Shown: one piece after another, positions 1 through 6,139 of the stretch
Numbering within the stretch: the first letter of the stretch is position 1
Layout of the letters: every line of letters starts with the position of its first letter
Source: a bacterium
GTDB lineage: Bacteria; Verrucomicrobiota; Verrucomicrobiae; Opitutales; Opitutaceae
Direction: 5' to 3'
Length of the DNA stretch: 9,136 nucleotides
Assembly (NCBI GenBank): GCA_021780625.1
Contig: JAJXYI010000390.1
Span: forward strand, 1-9,136
The notes under the pieces: generated by a model
What the model saw: only the letters and a program-made list of their open reading frames with translations
What the model was told of the DNA's origin: nothing
Database searches by the model: none
Program-made: the position numbers and the translations under genes

Positions 1-381
1 CAGAAGGACGGGTCTCCGGTCGAATCGATCATCCTGGGCAATGGGCTCACGTTCCTGATCGGAATTCCCTGGATGCTGTCGTCGCCGCTGCCCTCGCCCG
101 TGGGCCTGTGGGCGCTGGGGCTGCTGGGCGTCGTGCAGCTGGGCTGCTCCTACTGGCTCTACTCGCGGGCGATCCGGCATGTCACCGCGCTGGAGGCGGT
201 CCTCATACCGGTGATCGAGCCGCTGCTCAACCCGGTCTGGGTGTTTCTGGTGCGGGGCGAACGGCCGTCGCCATGGGCCCTGGTCGGGGGTGTGCTCGTG
301 CTTGGGGCCGTTACCCTGCGGGGCGTGCATTCGCTTCGGCTGCGTGTGTCGGACGACCCGATACGCACGGCGGGTCCGTAG
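1..381 (+). CDS. EamA/DMT-family membrane transporter, C-terminal part (5' end outside window)
   Basis: The reading frame is open from base 1 to the TAG at 379-381, giving the last 126 residues. It is very hydrophobic with at least three membrane segments: roughly residues 9-25 (ILGNGLTFLIGIPWM), 34-56 (GLWALGLLGVVQLGCSYWLY) and, after a short link, a pair around ALEAVLIPVIEPLLNPVWVFL and ALVGGVLVLGAVTL. The pattern of a Tyr-Ser-x-Ala-I-x-x-V-T-A-L-E-A helix, then a Glu-Pro-containing helix, a short GERPS loop and a Gly-rich last helix is the usual ending of the second EamA repeat in drug/metabolite transporters. These are inner-membrane permeases of about 300 residues, so a little under half is visible. 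The substrate is unknown; members export amino acids, nucleotides or other metabolites. An ATG lies in frame at 73, but the frame and family homology continue upstream to the window edge, so it is internal rather than the start. Confidence 0.85.
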   Translation, partial: QKDGSPVESIILGNGLTFLIGIPWMLSSPLPSPVGLWALGLLGVVQLGCSYWLYSRAIRHVTALEAVLIPVIEPLLNPVWVFLVRGERPSPWALVGGVLVLGAVTLRGVHSLRLRVSDDPIRTAGP

Positions 382-511
382 AGTCCCCCGCTTGGACGCA
401 GGTGTTTCTACCGCCGGTTAGGGGTTTGCCGGTCCGACGGGCAGCGGCTACGGTCCCGCCTGATCCCGCGCCGGTCCAGATGCCGGAGGGGACCTGAAAA
501 TCAACCTTGTC
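382..511. other. Intergenic region before the sensor kinase gene
   Basis: This 130-base gap separates the transporter stop codon from the kinase start. No clear intrinsic terminator is seen. An interrupted inverted repeat, TGCCGGTCCGACGGGCA, lies at 427-443; one G-G mismatch breaks an otherwise complementary arm pair. It could be a regulator site or chance in GC-rich DNA. A purine stretch GGAGGGG at 485-491 resembles a Shine-Dalgarno sequence but is 20 bases from the ATG at 512, farther than usual. An in-frame TGA at 461-463 and the lack of another ATG, GTG or TTG after it leave 512 as the only ordinary start. Confidence 0.4.
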
Positions 512-3481
512 ATGGACGCTCCTCGTCTTCCTGCCGCCCTGCGGCGCCGATTTCTCGGGACCGCGCGGCTGGCTGGATTTGCCGCCGTGGTCGCGGGCGT
601 CTGCGCGTATGGAGCTGTCGGGAAACCACCTGTGGGCGCTGGGGCTTCGCTGAACCTCGGAGTGTTTGCCCTCGCGGCGGCGGCCCTCGCGGTCGGCGTG
701 CTCTGGCGCCGGGCGAGAGCCGAGCTGAACGGCGCGAGGCGGCGGCTGGAGGAGGCGGCGATGACCGACGAGGTGCTCGAGGGCGCGAGCGTGCTGGTGT
801 GGTCCGCCGACGTTGCGCGGGCATCCGACGGACAACTGCGCTGGCAGGTGACCTCGCGTCGCATCTCCCAGGCCGGGCGGCTGCTCGGCATCGGCGATGC
901 GTTTGGTGCCGCAAAACTCTGGAACCCCGACCGGGTGCCTGATCACGCCGTGATGGATCGCGTGGTCACAGGGGCGATCGAGGCGGGGCACTCAGGTTAT
1001 CGGCACGAATTTCGTTTTACCGCCGACGGCGGCCCCGCCTGGCTGCTCGAACAGGCGGCGATCCATCGCCGGGGCGAGCGAAAATGGCGGCTGCTCGGAG
1101 TGGTCACCGACATCACCGAGCGCCATCGCCTCGAGGACGCCGGGCGCAAGAGCGCCGAACAGCTTCAGCGCATCCTCGAGCAGGCTGATTGCCTGCTGTG
1201 GCAGGCCGATGTCTCGCACTTGGACGGGGTGTGGAACTGGAGTTTCGACCTTCCGTCCTCAGGCCTTCGCCGCAGGATCTTCGGAGAGAGCGGCCTGGCC
1301 GATCCCAGGCGAATCTACGCGGGGTTCCACGTGCCGTCGCTGGCCGAGAACAACCGCCGCAGCCAGGGTTCGATGTTGTCGGGAGCGCCTGGATACGACC
1401 AGGAATTCAAGCTAATCCGCGAGTCGAATGGCGAGGTGTTCTGGATCCATGAGAGGGTGTCCATCTCGAGTCTGGGTCCGGGCCGCTGGCATCTGGCCGG
1501 CGTGATGATGGACGTCACCTCGAGGTACCGCGCCGACCAGGCCAGACGGGAGACCGAGGAACAGCTGAACCGGATCCTGATGGGCGTGGACTGCATGCTC
1601 TGGCTCGCCGACGTCACGCTCGAGTCAACCGGGGCGTTCACCTGGCGGCTGGCCCTCCCGGATTCGCTGCTTTACCGCAAGCTCTTCGGCTACGACCCCG
1701 CGTCAAAGGGCAACATCCTGTGGAGTGAGCAGAATGTCCCCGACATGGTCTCGCTGAATGAGCGCAGCTCGTCGGCGCTCCTGACCGGGGCGCCCGGATA
1801 CGAGCAGGAGTTCTGTTTCTTCTCGCAGGCGGGCGTGCACTGGCTGCACGAGCAGGTCGCTGTGAAGCCGGCTGGACCGAATGCCTGGCAGGCGGTGGGC
1901 GTCGTCACGGATATCACCGCGCGACGCACCGCGGAGCGGGAGCTGGCGGCGGAGAAGGAGCGGCTGGCGGTGACGCTTCGCGCGATGGAGGAGGGGGTGA
2001 TCACCCTTGGCCTCGACGGCACCGTGCTCTATGTGAATCGTGCGGCCGAAGTGCTCCTGACGGTCGTGTCCGACGATCTGCGCGGGCGGCTGGTGAGCGA
2101 CCTGTGCTGCCTGGTGGATTCCACGACGGGACGCGACTTAGACTGGCCCGTGCGGCCTGTCCTCAGGGATGGTGAGGCGGTTGATCTCCCGGTGGGCGCG
2201 GCGATCCGTTTGGACCGGCGGAGGGTGGTCGACGTGGAGGGCTGCGTCGTTCCGCTGCGCGATCCCCAGAGCGTCGTTCTCGGCGCCGTGGTGGTGATTC
2301 GCGACGTCACCGACCGGCGTCGTCTCGAGAACCAGCTCCAGCGTGCGTCGAAGCTCGAGTCGGTGGGCCTGCTCGCGGGGGGCATCGCGCACGACTTCAA
2401 CAACATCCTGACCGCCGTGATGGGCAACCTGGGCCTGGCGCGCTCGGAGGTGCCCTTGGAATCGCCGGCTCATTTGTTCATCCAGGAGGCGCACCGCGCC
2501 GCCGATCGTGCCCGTGGTCTCACGCAGCAATTGCTCACCTTCGCAAAGGGCGGCGAGCCCGTGCGGGCGGCCGTCGAGCTGGCGGATGTGGCGACCGAGG
2601 TGGCGGGATTTGCGGTCCGCGGTTCACGGGTGCGCTGCGAATTCGATTTCCCGGAGGGGCTGTGGCCCGCGAATGCGGACCGTGGCCAGCTCGCGCAGAT
2701 CATCCAGAACCTGGTCATCAACGCGGTCCAGGCGATGCCGGGCGGAGGCGTGGTGAAGCTCTCCGCGTCCAATGAACTGGTTCCCCCGGGGTCGGCCCTG
2801 CCCGTCGTGGCCGGGGACTACGTTCGTATCTCTATCGAGGATACCGGCTCGGGCATTCCCACCGAGGATCTTTCGCGCGTCTTCGAACCCTATTTCACGA
2901 CCAAGGAAACTGGCAGCGGACTTGGCCTGGCCACGGTCTATTCGATCGTCCGCCGCCACAAGGGCTGCATCGACGTCGAGTCGGAGCCCGGACGGGGGGC
3001 CCGGTTCGTCATCCGCCTGCCTGCGCTGCGCGGTGGGCGCGTGGAGACGGGCACGGTGCAAAGCGCTCCCGCAACCATGCTTGGCGGCCGCATTCTCATC
3101 ATGGACGATGAGGAGCCCATCCGCATTCTCCTCGGGCATGTGCTGCGCAGGGCGGGGCTGGAGGTCGTGGCGACGTCCAACGGTCGCGAAGCCCTGGACA
3201 CCTACCGTGAACAATGGGAACGAGGTTCTCCGCCCGATGCGCTCATGATGGACCTCACCGTTCCAGGAGATCTCGGTGGAGCCCAGGCGCTTGCAGAGAT
3301 CCGTAAGTTTGATCCCGACGTGAGGGCCATCGTGGCCAGCGGCTATTCGAGCGATCCGGTGGTGGCCAACTTCCGGGACTACGGGTTTTGCGGGCGAGTG
3401 GTGAAGCCCTTTGATGTCCAGCAGGTGATTCGGGTCGTGACCGATGTGCTGGCCAAGGCGGATCGGGATGCGGGAGGCTGA
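512..3481 (+). CDS. Membrane-anchored multi-PAS hybrid sensor histidine kinase with C-terminal receiver
   Basis: This 989-residue protein is a two-component sensor that should autophosphorylate on His and pass the phosphate to its own receiver. Two hydrophobic segments (about residues 18-37 and 47-65) anchor it, with only a ten-residue external loop, so sensing is probably cytoplasmic or within the membrane. Four PAS domains follow: about 88-205, 222-339, 355-472 and 484-603. Each ends in a D-[IV]-T motif (Asp200, 334, 467, 598). The first three resemble one another closely. The kinase core shows the H-box GGIAHDFNN with His627, the N-box NLVINAVQAM (Asn737), the D-box EDTGSGIP (Asp777) and a GSGLGLATV lid (about 801-809). 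The receiver (about 861-985) has acidic residues Asp865/Asp866, phospho-acceptor Asp914 in MDLTVPGD, Ser943 and Lys965, so it looks active. No HAMP or DNA-binding domain is present and no partner regulator is adjacent, so the downstream target is unknown. The start is the first ATG after an in-frame stop at 461-463; its ribosome site is poor. Confidence 0.95.
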   Translation: MDAPRLPAALRRRFLGTARLAGFAAVVAGVCAYGAVGKPPVGAGASLNLGVFALAAAALAVGVLWRRARAELNGARRRLEEAAMTDEVLEGASVLVWSADVARASDGQLRWQVTSRRISQAGRLLGIGDAFGAAKLWNPDRVPDHAVMDRVVTGAIEAGHSGYRHEFRFTADGGPAWLLEQAAIHRRGERKWRLLGVVTDITERHRLEDAGRKSAEQLQRILEQADCLLWQADVSHLDGVWNWSFDLPSSGLRRRIFGESGLADPRRIYAGFHVPSLAENNRRSQGSMLSGAPGYDQEFKLIRESNGEVFWIHERVSISSLGPGRWHLAGVMMDVTSRYRADQARRETEEQLNRILMGVDCMLWLADVTLESTGAFTWRLALPDSLLYRKLFGYDPASKGNILWSEQNVPDMVSLNERSSSALLTGAPGYEQEFCFFSQAGVHWLHEQVAVKPAGPNAWQAVGVVTDITARRTAERELAAEKERLAVTLRAMEEGVITLGLDGTVLYVNRAAEVLLTVVSDDLRGRLVSDLCCLVDSTTGRDLDWPVRPVLRDGEAVDLPVGAAIRLDRRRVVDVEGCVVPLRDPQSVVLGAVVVIRDVTDRRRLENQLQRASKLESVGLLAGGIAHDFNNILTAVMGNLGLARSEVPLESPAHLFIQEAHRAADRARGLTQQLLTFAKGGEPVRAAVELADVATEVAGFAVRGSRVRCEFDFPEGLWPANADRGQLAQIIQNLVINAVQAMPGGGVVKLSASNELVPPGSALPVVAGDYVRISIEDTGSGIPTEDLSRVFEPYFTTKETGSGLGLATVYSIVRRHKGCIDVESEPGRGARFVIRLPALRGGRVETGTVQSAPATMLGGRILIMDDEEPIRILLGHVLRRAGLEVVATSNGREALDTYREQWERGSPPDALMMDLTVPGDLGGAQALAEIRKFDPDVRAIVASGYSSDPVVANFRDYGFCGRVVKPFDVQQVIRVVTDVLAKADRDAGG
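773..1930 (+). repeat. Three tandem PAS repeats within the sensor kinase gene
   Basis: Three consecutive coding units of about 133-134 codons encode related PAS domains. Aligned landmarks are LVWSADV (Trp97), LLWQADV (Trp230) and MLWLADV (Trp364); HSGYRHEFRF, APGYDQEFKL and APGYEQEFCF; WLLEQ, WIHER and WLHEQ; and the closing VVTDIT, VMMDVT and VVTDIT. The second and third copies are the most alike and also share obvious DNA similarity near 1381-1410 and 1787-1815. This supports internal duplication, with copies two and three perhaps the most recent pair. The fourth PAS (from about residue 484) lacks these marks and belongs to a different PAS type. Confidence 0.8.
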
Positions 3482-3566
3482 GACTCGGTTCCGTCGTGTG
3501 TTCCTGAAACCCAGGGCCTACAGCATGGCGTGACGGCGGGGGCAATCGACTTTGCATGGGCGTCAC

Positions 3567-3595
3567 TTGACCCGGCCCTCCGGCGTCAGTTTAGT
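3567..3595 (+). promoter_or_regulatory. Candidate sigma70-type promoter for the exported-protein gene
   Basis: TTGACC (3567-3572; five of six matches to the -35 consensus) is followed after exactly 17 bases by TTTAGT (3590-3595; four of six matches to the -10 consensus). This is one of the few AT-rich spots in the 125-base gap after the kinase gene. Transcription would begin near 3601-3603, only a few bases before the ATG at 3607, implying a nearly leaderless message. That fits the lack of any Shine-Dalgarno sequence there. The match is by eye and could be chance. Confidence 0.4.
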
Positions 3596-3606
3596 TTCCT
3601 CAGCCC

Positions 3607-4173
3607 ATGGCGCACGCAAGCCACCGCCTCATTCTCCCCGCTTTTCTGGCGCTCCTTCTCGCACAGCCGCTGCGCGTGCACGCCGGGCTCAGCACGGATT
3701 CGCCGTTCATGCCGATTTCCGCGTCCCAGTCGAGTGGCCCGGGACCGGTGCAGAACCTCGAGTTTCGGGGCATTCTGGAGATCGACGGCGTCGACTATTT
3801 CAACATCGCCAACCTTGCCACGAAGAAATCCGCCTGGGTTCGGCTCAACCAGCCCGGCGCGCCGTTCGAGGTGAAGTCCCACGAGGTGACGCCCGTCGGC
3901 GACGTGGTGTCCGTGGATCAGGGCGGGCAGCTGCTCCGCCTGACGATGATCAGGCCCAAGACGACCAACGCGCCGCTGGTGGTCAATCCCGCCGCCGGGC
4001 CGCGCGGTCCGGTGTTTCCGGTGGTGTTGAATCCGACGGCGGCGGACGAGGCGAGGCGCATGGAAGCCTTTGCGGCCGAAGTGCGCCGGCGGCGGCTGCT
4101 GCGCCAGCAGCAAGCCGAGCAGCAGCGTCGCGTCGGCGAGCAGGGTCTGAGGCCGGGCGGTGCGGCGCCCTGA
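3607..4173 (+). CDS. Exported protein of unknown function (signal peptide, Arg/Gln-rich C-terminus)
   Basis: This 188-residue protein begins with a typical Sec signal peptide: a basic start, a hydrophobic core LILPAFLALLLA and a likely cut after Val-His-Ala at residue 26. The mature part has a Ser/Gly/Pro-rich linker (about 30-50), then a compact, probably beta-rich section (about 50-118) beginning LEFRGILEIDGVDYFNIANL and containing SAWVRLNQPG. Next come a Pro/Gly/Val-rich stretch and a charged, probably helical tail (about 146-175) with a run of Arg and Gln (RRRRLLRQQQAEQQRR). I do not recognise the family. The short beta section, reading as 'effect, identity of site, Trp, then a value', loosely recalls small periplasmic modules of pilus or type II secretion assembly proteins such as PilP/GspC, but this is only a resemblance. 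ATG 3607 is the first start after an in-frame TAG at 3592-3594. It has no ribosome-binding motif. No functional link to the adjacent kinase or ABC genes is shown. Confidence 0.8.
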   Translation: MAHASHRLILPAFLALLLAQPLRVHAGLSTDSPFMPISASQSSGPGPVQNLEFRGILEIDGVDYFNIANLATKKSAWVRLNQPGAPFEVKSHEVTPVGDVVSVDQGGQLLRLTMIRPKTTNAPLVVNPAAGPRGPVFPVVLNPTAADEARRMEAFAAEVRRRRLLRQQQAEQQRRVGEQGLRPGGAAP

Positions 4174-4182
4174 CCGGATGGT

Positions 4183-4221
4183 CGTGGTGCCCGGGGTGTA
4201 AACCACGTTGCGCTTTTGCGC
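4183..4221 (+). promoter_or_regulatory. Two small hairpins ahead of the ABC exporter operon
   Basis: In the short gap after the exported-protein gene, CGTGGT (4183-4188) pairs perfectly with ACCACG (4202-4207) around a 13-base loop. Immediately after, GCGC (4210-4213) pairs with GCGC (4218-4221) around TTTT. Neither has a following T-run, so these are weak terminator candidates. They may instead shape the leader of the ABC message, or be chance. The second hairpin would lie inside the coding region if translation began at the in-frame TTG at 4208 rather than at the later ATGs. Confidence 0.25.
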
Positions 4222-4246
4222 CGGAATGGGATCCTGCGCCGTTTCC

Positions 4247-6139
4247 ATGACGCCCGCATCGTCCAACCCTGCGACGAGTCCCGCGCCCGGCCCGAGCAAC
4301 GGCACCCTGATCCGGTGGCTCTTCGGCCTGGCCTGGCGCTATCGCGTGCGCTGCCTGACGGTGCTGGGGCTGCAGATCGTTCTCCTGGTGCTGGGGCTGT
4401 TCGGACTTAATTTCACGGGCATCGGCATCGATTTCCTGCGCCACAAGGTGCAGGGCACTCCACTCTCGGAGGGGCTGTTGCCGGCCTCGTTCCTGGAGCA
4501 TGGGAAAACCGAAACCGTCCTGCTTGTGCTCGGTGGCTGCATCCTCCTCTTTGCGCTTCTGCGTTCGGTCCTCAATTACCTTCACTCCATCACGGTCAAC
4601 CTGCTCGTGCAGCAAAACCTCGTGGTTCACCTGCGTGGCGAAGTGTATGAGAAGCTGCAGCGGCTGAGCTTTCGCTTCTTCGACGCGAACACGACCGGCT
4701 CGATCATCACCCGCGTTACCGGCGACGTCCAGGCGGTGCGGATGTTCGTGGACCAGGTGCTCATCCCGAGCGTGATCATGCTGATCTCGCTCACGGTCTA
4801 CATCATCTACATGTCGCGTCTGAGCATCCCGCTGACGTTCGCCTGTCTGGCAACCACGCCCGTGCTTGCGGTGCTGTCGGCGTGGTTCTCGCGGCACATC
4901 CAGCCGCGCTACGCGGAGAATCGAACTCTTGTCGAGACACTCGTCCAGCACCTCTCGGAGACCATCCAGGGCATCGGGGTGGTGAAGGCGTTTGGCCGGG
5001 AACAGGAGAACCGGGAGCGGTTTGTCGCGGCGAACCGGGCGATCCTGGCGCAGCAGCGGAACGTTTTCTGGCAGGTGAGCCTGTATTCGCCGGCCGTCGG
5101 CTTCCTGACCCGCTTGAACATGATGGCGCTGCTGGGCTACGGCGGCTGGCTGGTGGTCCAGAACAAGCTGGCACTGGGCAGCGGCATGATCGTGTTCGCG
5201 GGTCTGCTCGACCAGTTCTCAGGGCAGGTCAACAACGTGGCCAACATCGTCAACTCGGTGCAGCAGTCGCTCATCGGCGCGCGCCGGGTTTACGAGATCC
5301 TGTCGGCGCCCGTGGAGGTGAAGTCCGCGCCAGGCGCGCTGCATTCGGTGCGACTGAGGGGCGGCGTGCGGTTCGAGCGCGTGAGCTTCGCGTACGACGG
5401 CATCGACCCGGTCCTCCACGACGTCGACCTCGAGGTCGCGCCGGGCCAGTGCGTGGCGATCCTGGGTGCGACCGGCGCGGGGAAGAGCGTGCTCATGAGC
5501 CTTGTCCCGCGGTTCTATGATCCGACCCGGGGACGCGTGTTGATCGACGGGCACGACGTGCGAAACCTGGACCTCGAGACCCTGCGGCGTGCGATCGGAA
5601 TCGTCTTCCAGGAGAGCTTCCTGTTCTCGAACTCGGTCGCTGCCAACATCGCGTTCGGACACCCCGAGGCGACGCGCGAACAGATCGAGAAGGCCGCGCG
5701 CATCGCCGCCGCCCACGAGTTCATCCAGGCCCTTCCGAAGGGCTACGACACCGTCCTGGGGGAGAGCGGTAGCAACCTTTCCGGCGGACAGCGGCAACGC
5801 CTCGCCATCGCGCGGGCCGTGCTGCTCGAGCCGCCCATCCTCCTGCTCGACGATCCGACGGCCGCGATCGACAGCCAGACCGAGCACGAGATCTTCGAGG
5901 CGCTGGACCGCGCGATCTCAGGCCGCACCACCTTCATCGTCGCGCACCGCCTCAGCACGCTGCGCCGCGCCGATCTCGTCATCGTCATGGACGACGGCCG
6001 CATCGTGCAGCGCGGCACCCACGAGGAGCTCATGCGGGTGCCCGGCCCGTACCGGCACGTTGCGAGCCTCCAGCTCGTCGACGCTGCGACGCTCGGCGAC
6101 GAGACTCCGGCCGCGCCGGGGAAGGGAGGCGGGGCATGA
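4247..6139 (+). CDS. ABC exporter half-transporter, subunit 1 (membrane plus ATPase domain; degenerate Walker B)
   Basis: This is a 630-residue type IV (MsbA/multidrug-like) ABC exporter subunit in the inner membrane. The membrane domain has six probable helices; the first is around residues 36-56, followed by a pair around VLLVLGGCILLFALL, a pair around VIMLISLTVYIIY and PLTFACLATTPVLAVL, and a last pair before about 330. The ATPase domain (about 372-618) has A-loop Tyr383, Walker A GATGAGKS (407-414, Lys413), Q-loop Gln455, signature LSGGQ (511-515), Walker B ILLLDD (Asp535) and H-loop His567. The residue after the Walker B Asp, normally the catalytic Glu, is Asp536, so this subunit's own ATP site should hydrolyse poorly. 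That, with the coupled next gene, marks it as one half of a heterodimer. Start choice is uncertain: the same frame has TTG 4208, ATG 4226 and ATG 4247, none with a good ribosome site. I chose 4247 because the residues ahead of it look unlike protein and the first helix comes soon after. The substrate (drug, lipid or peptide) is not evident. Confidence 0.93.
   Translation: MTPASSNPATSPAPGPSNGTLIRWLFGLAWRYRVRCLTVLGLQIVLLVLGLFGLNFTGIGIDFLRHKVQGTPLSEGLLPASFLEHGKTETVLLVLGGCILLFALLRSVLNYLHSITVNLLVQQNLVVHLRGEVYEKLQRLSFRFFDANTTGSIITRVTGDVQAVRMFVDQVLIPSVIMLISLTVYIIYMSRLSIPLTFACLATTPVLAVLSAWFSRHIQPRYAENRTLVETLVQHLSETIQGIGVVKAFGREQENRERFVAANRAILAQQRNVFWQVSLYSPAVGFLTRLNMMALLGYGGWLVVQNKLALGSGMIVFAGLLDQFSGQVNNVANIVNSVQQSLIGARRVYEILSAPVEVKSAPGALHSVRLRGGVRFERVSFAYDGIDPVLHDVDLEVAPGQCVAILGATGAGKSVLMSLVPRFYDPTRGRVLIDGHDVRNLDLETLRRAIGIVFQESFLFSNSVAANIAFGHPEATREQIEKAARIAAAHEFIQALPKGYDTVLGESGSNLSGGQRQRLAIARAVLLEPPILLLDDPTAAIDSQTEHEIFEALDRAISGRTTFIVAHRLSTLRRADLVIVMDDGRIVQRGTHEELMRVPGPYRHVASLQLVDAATLGDETPAAPGKGGGA
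6124..6129 (+). promoter_or_regulatory. Strong Shine-Dalgarno site of ABC subunit 2
   Basis: GGGAGG lies six bases before the ATG at 6136, inside the last codons of subunit 1. It is the only convincing ribosome-binding site in the window. With the ATGA overlap, it settles the start of subunit 2 over in-frame ATGs at 6166 and 6211, and supports coupled translation giving equal amounts of both subunits. Confidence 0.8.

Noticed and set aside
311..991. A - strand open frame of 226 codons covering the start of the kinase gene
   Set aside because: It has no recognisable domain, and its composition mirrors the complement of the well-supported kinase frame and of the transporter end.
3482..3566. 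Possible terminator after the kinase gene (CCGTC near 3489 with GACGG near 3533)
   Set aside because: The stem is only five bases with a loop of over 30, and no T-run follows, so it is not a credible intrinsic terminator.
3983..4951. A 322-codon open frame on the - strand across the exported-protein and ABC subunit 1 genes
   Set aside because: It has low-complexity His/Arg/Gln composition, spans a gene boundary on the other strand, and has no family features; it is a GC-driven shadow.
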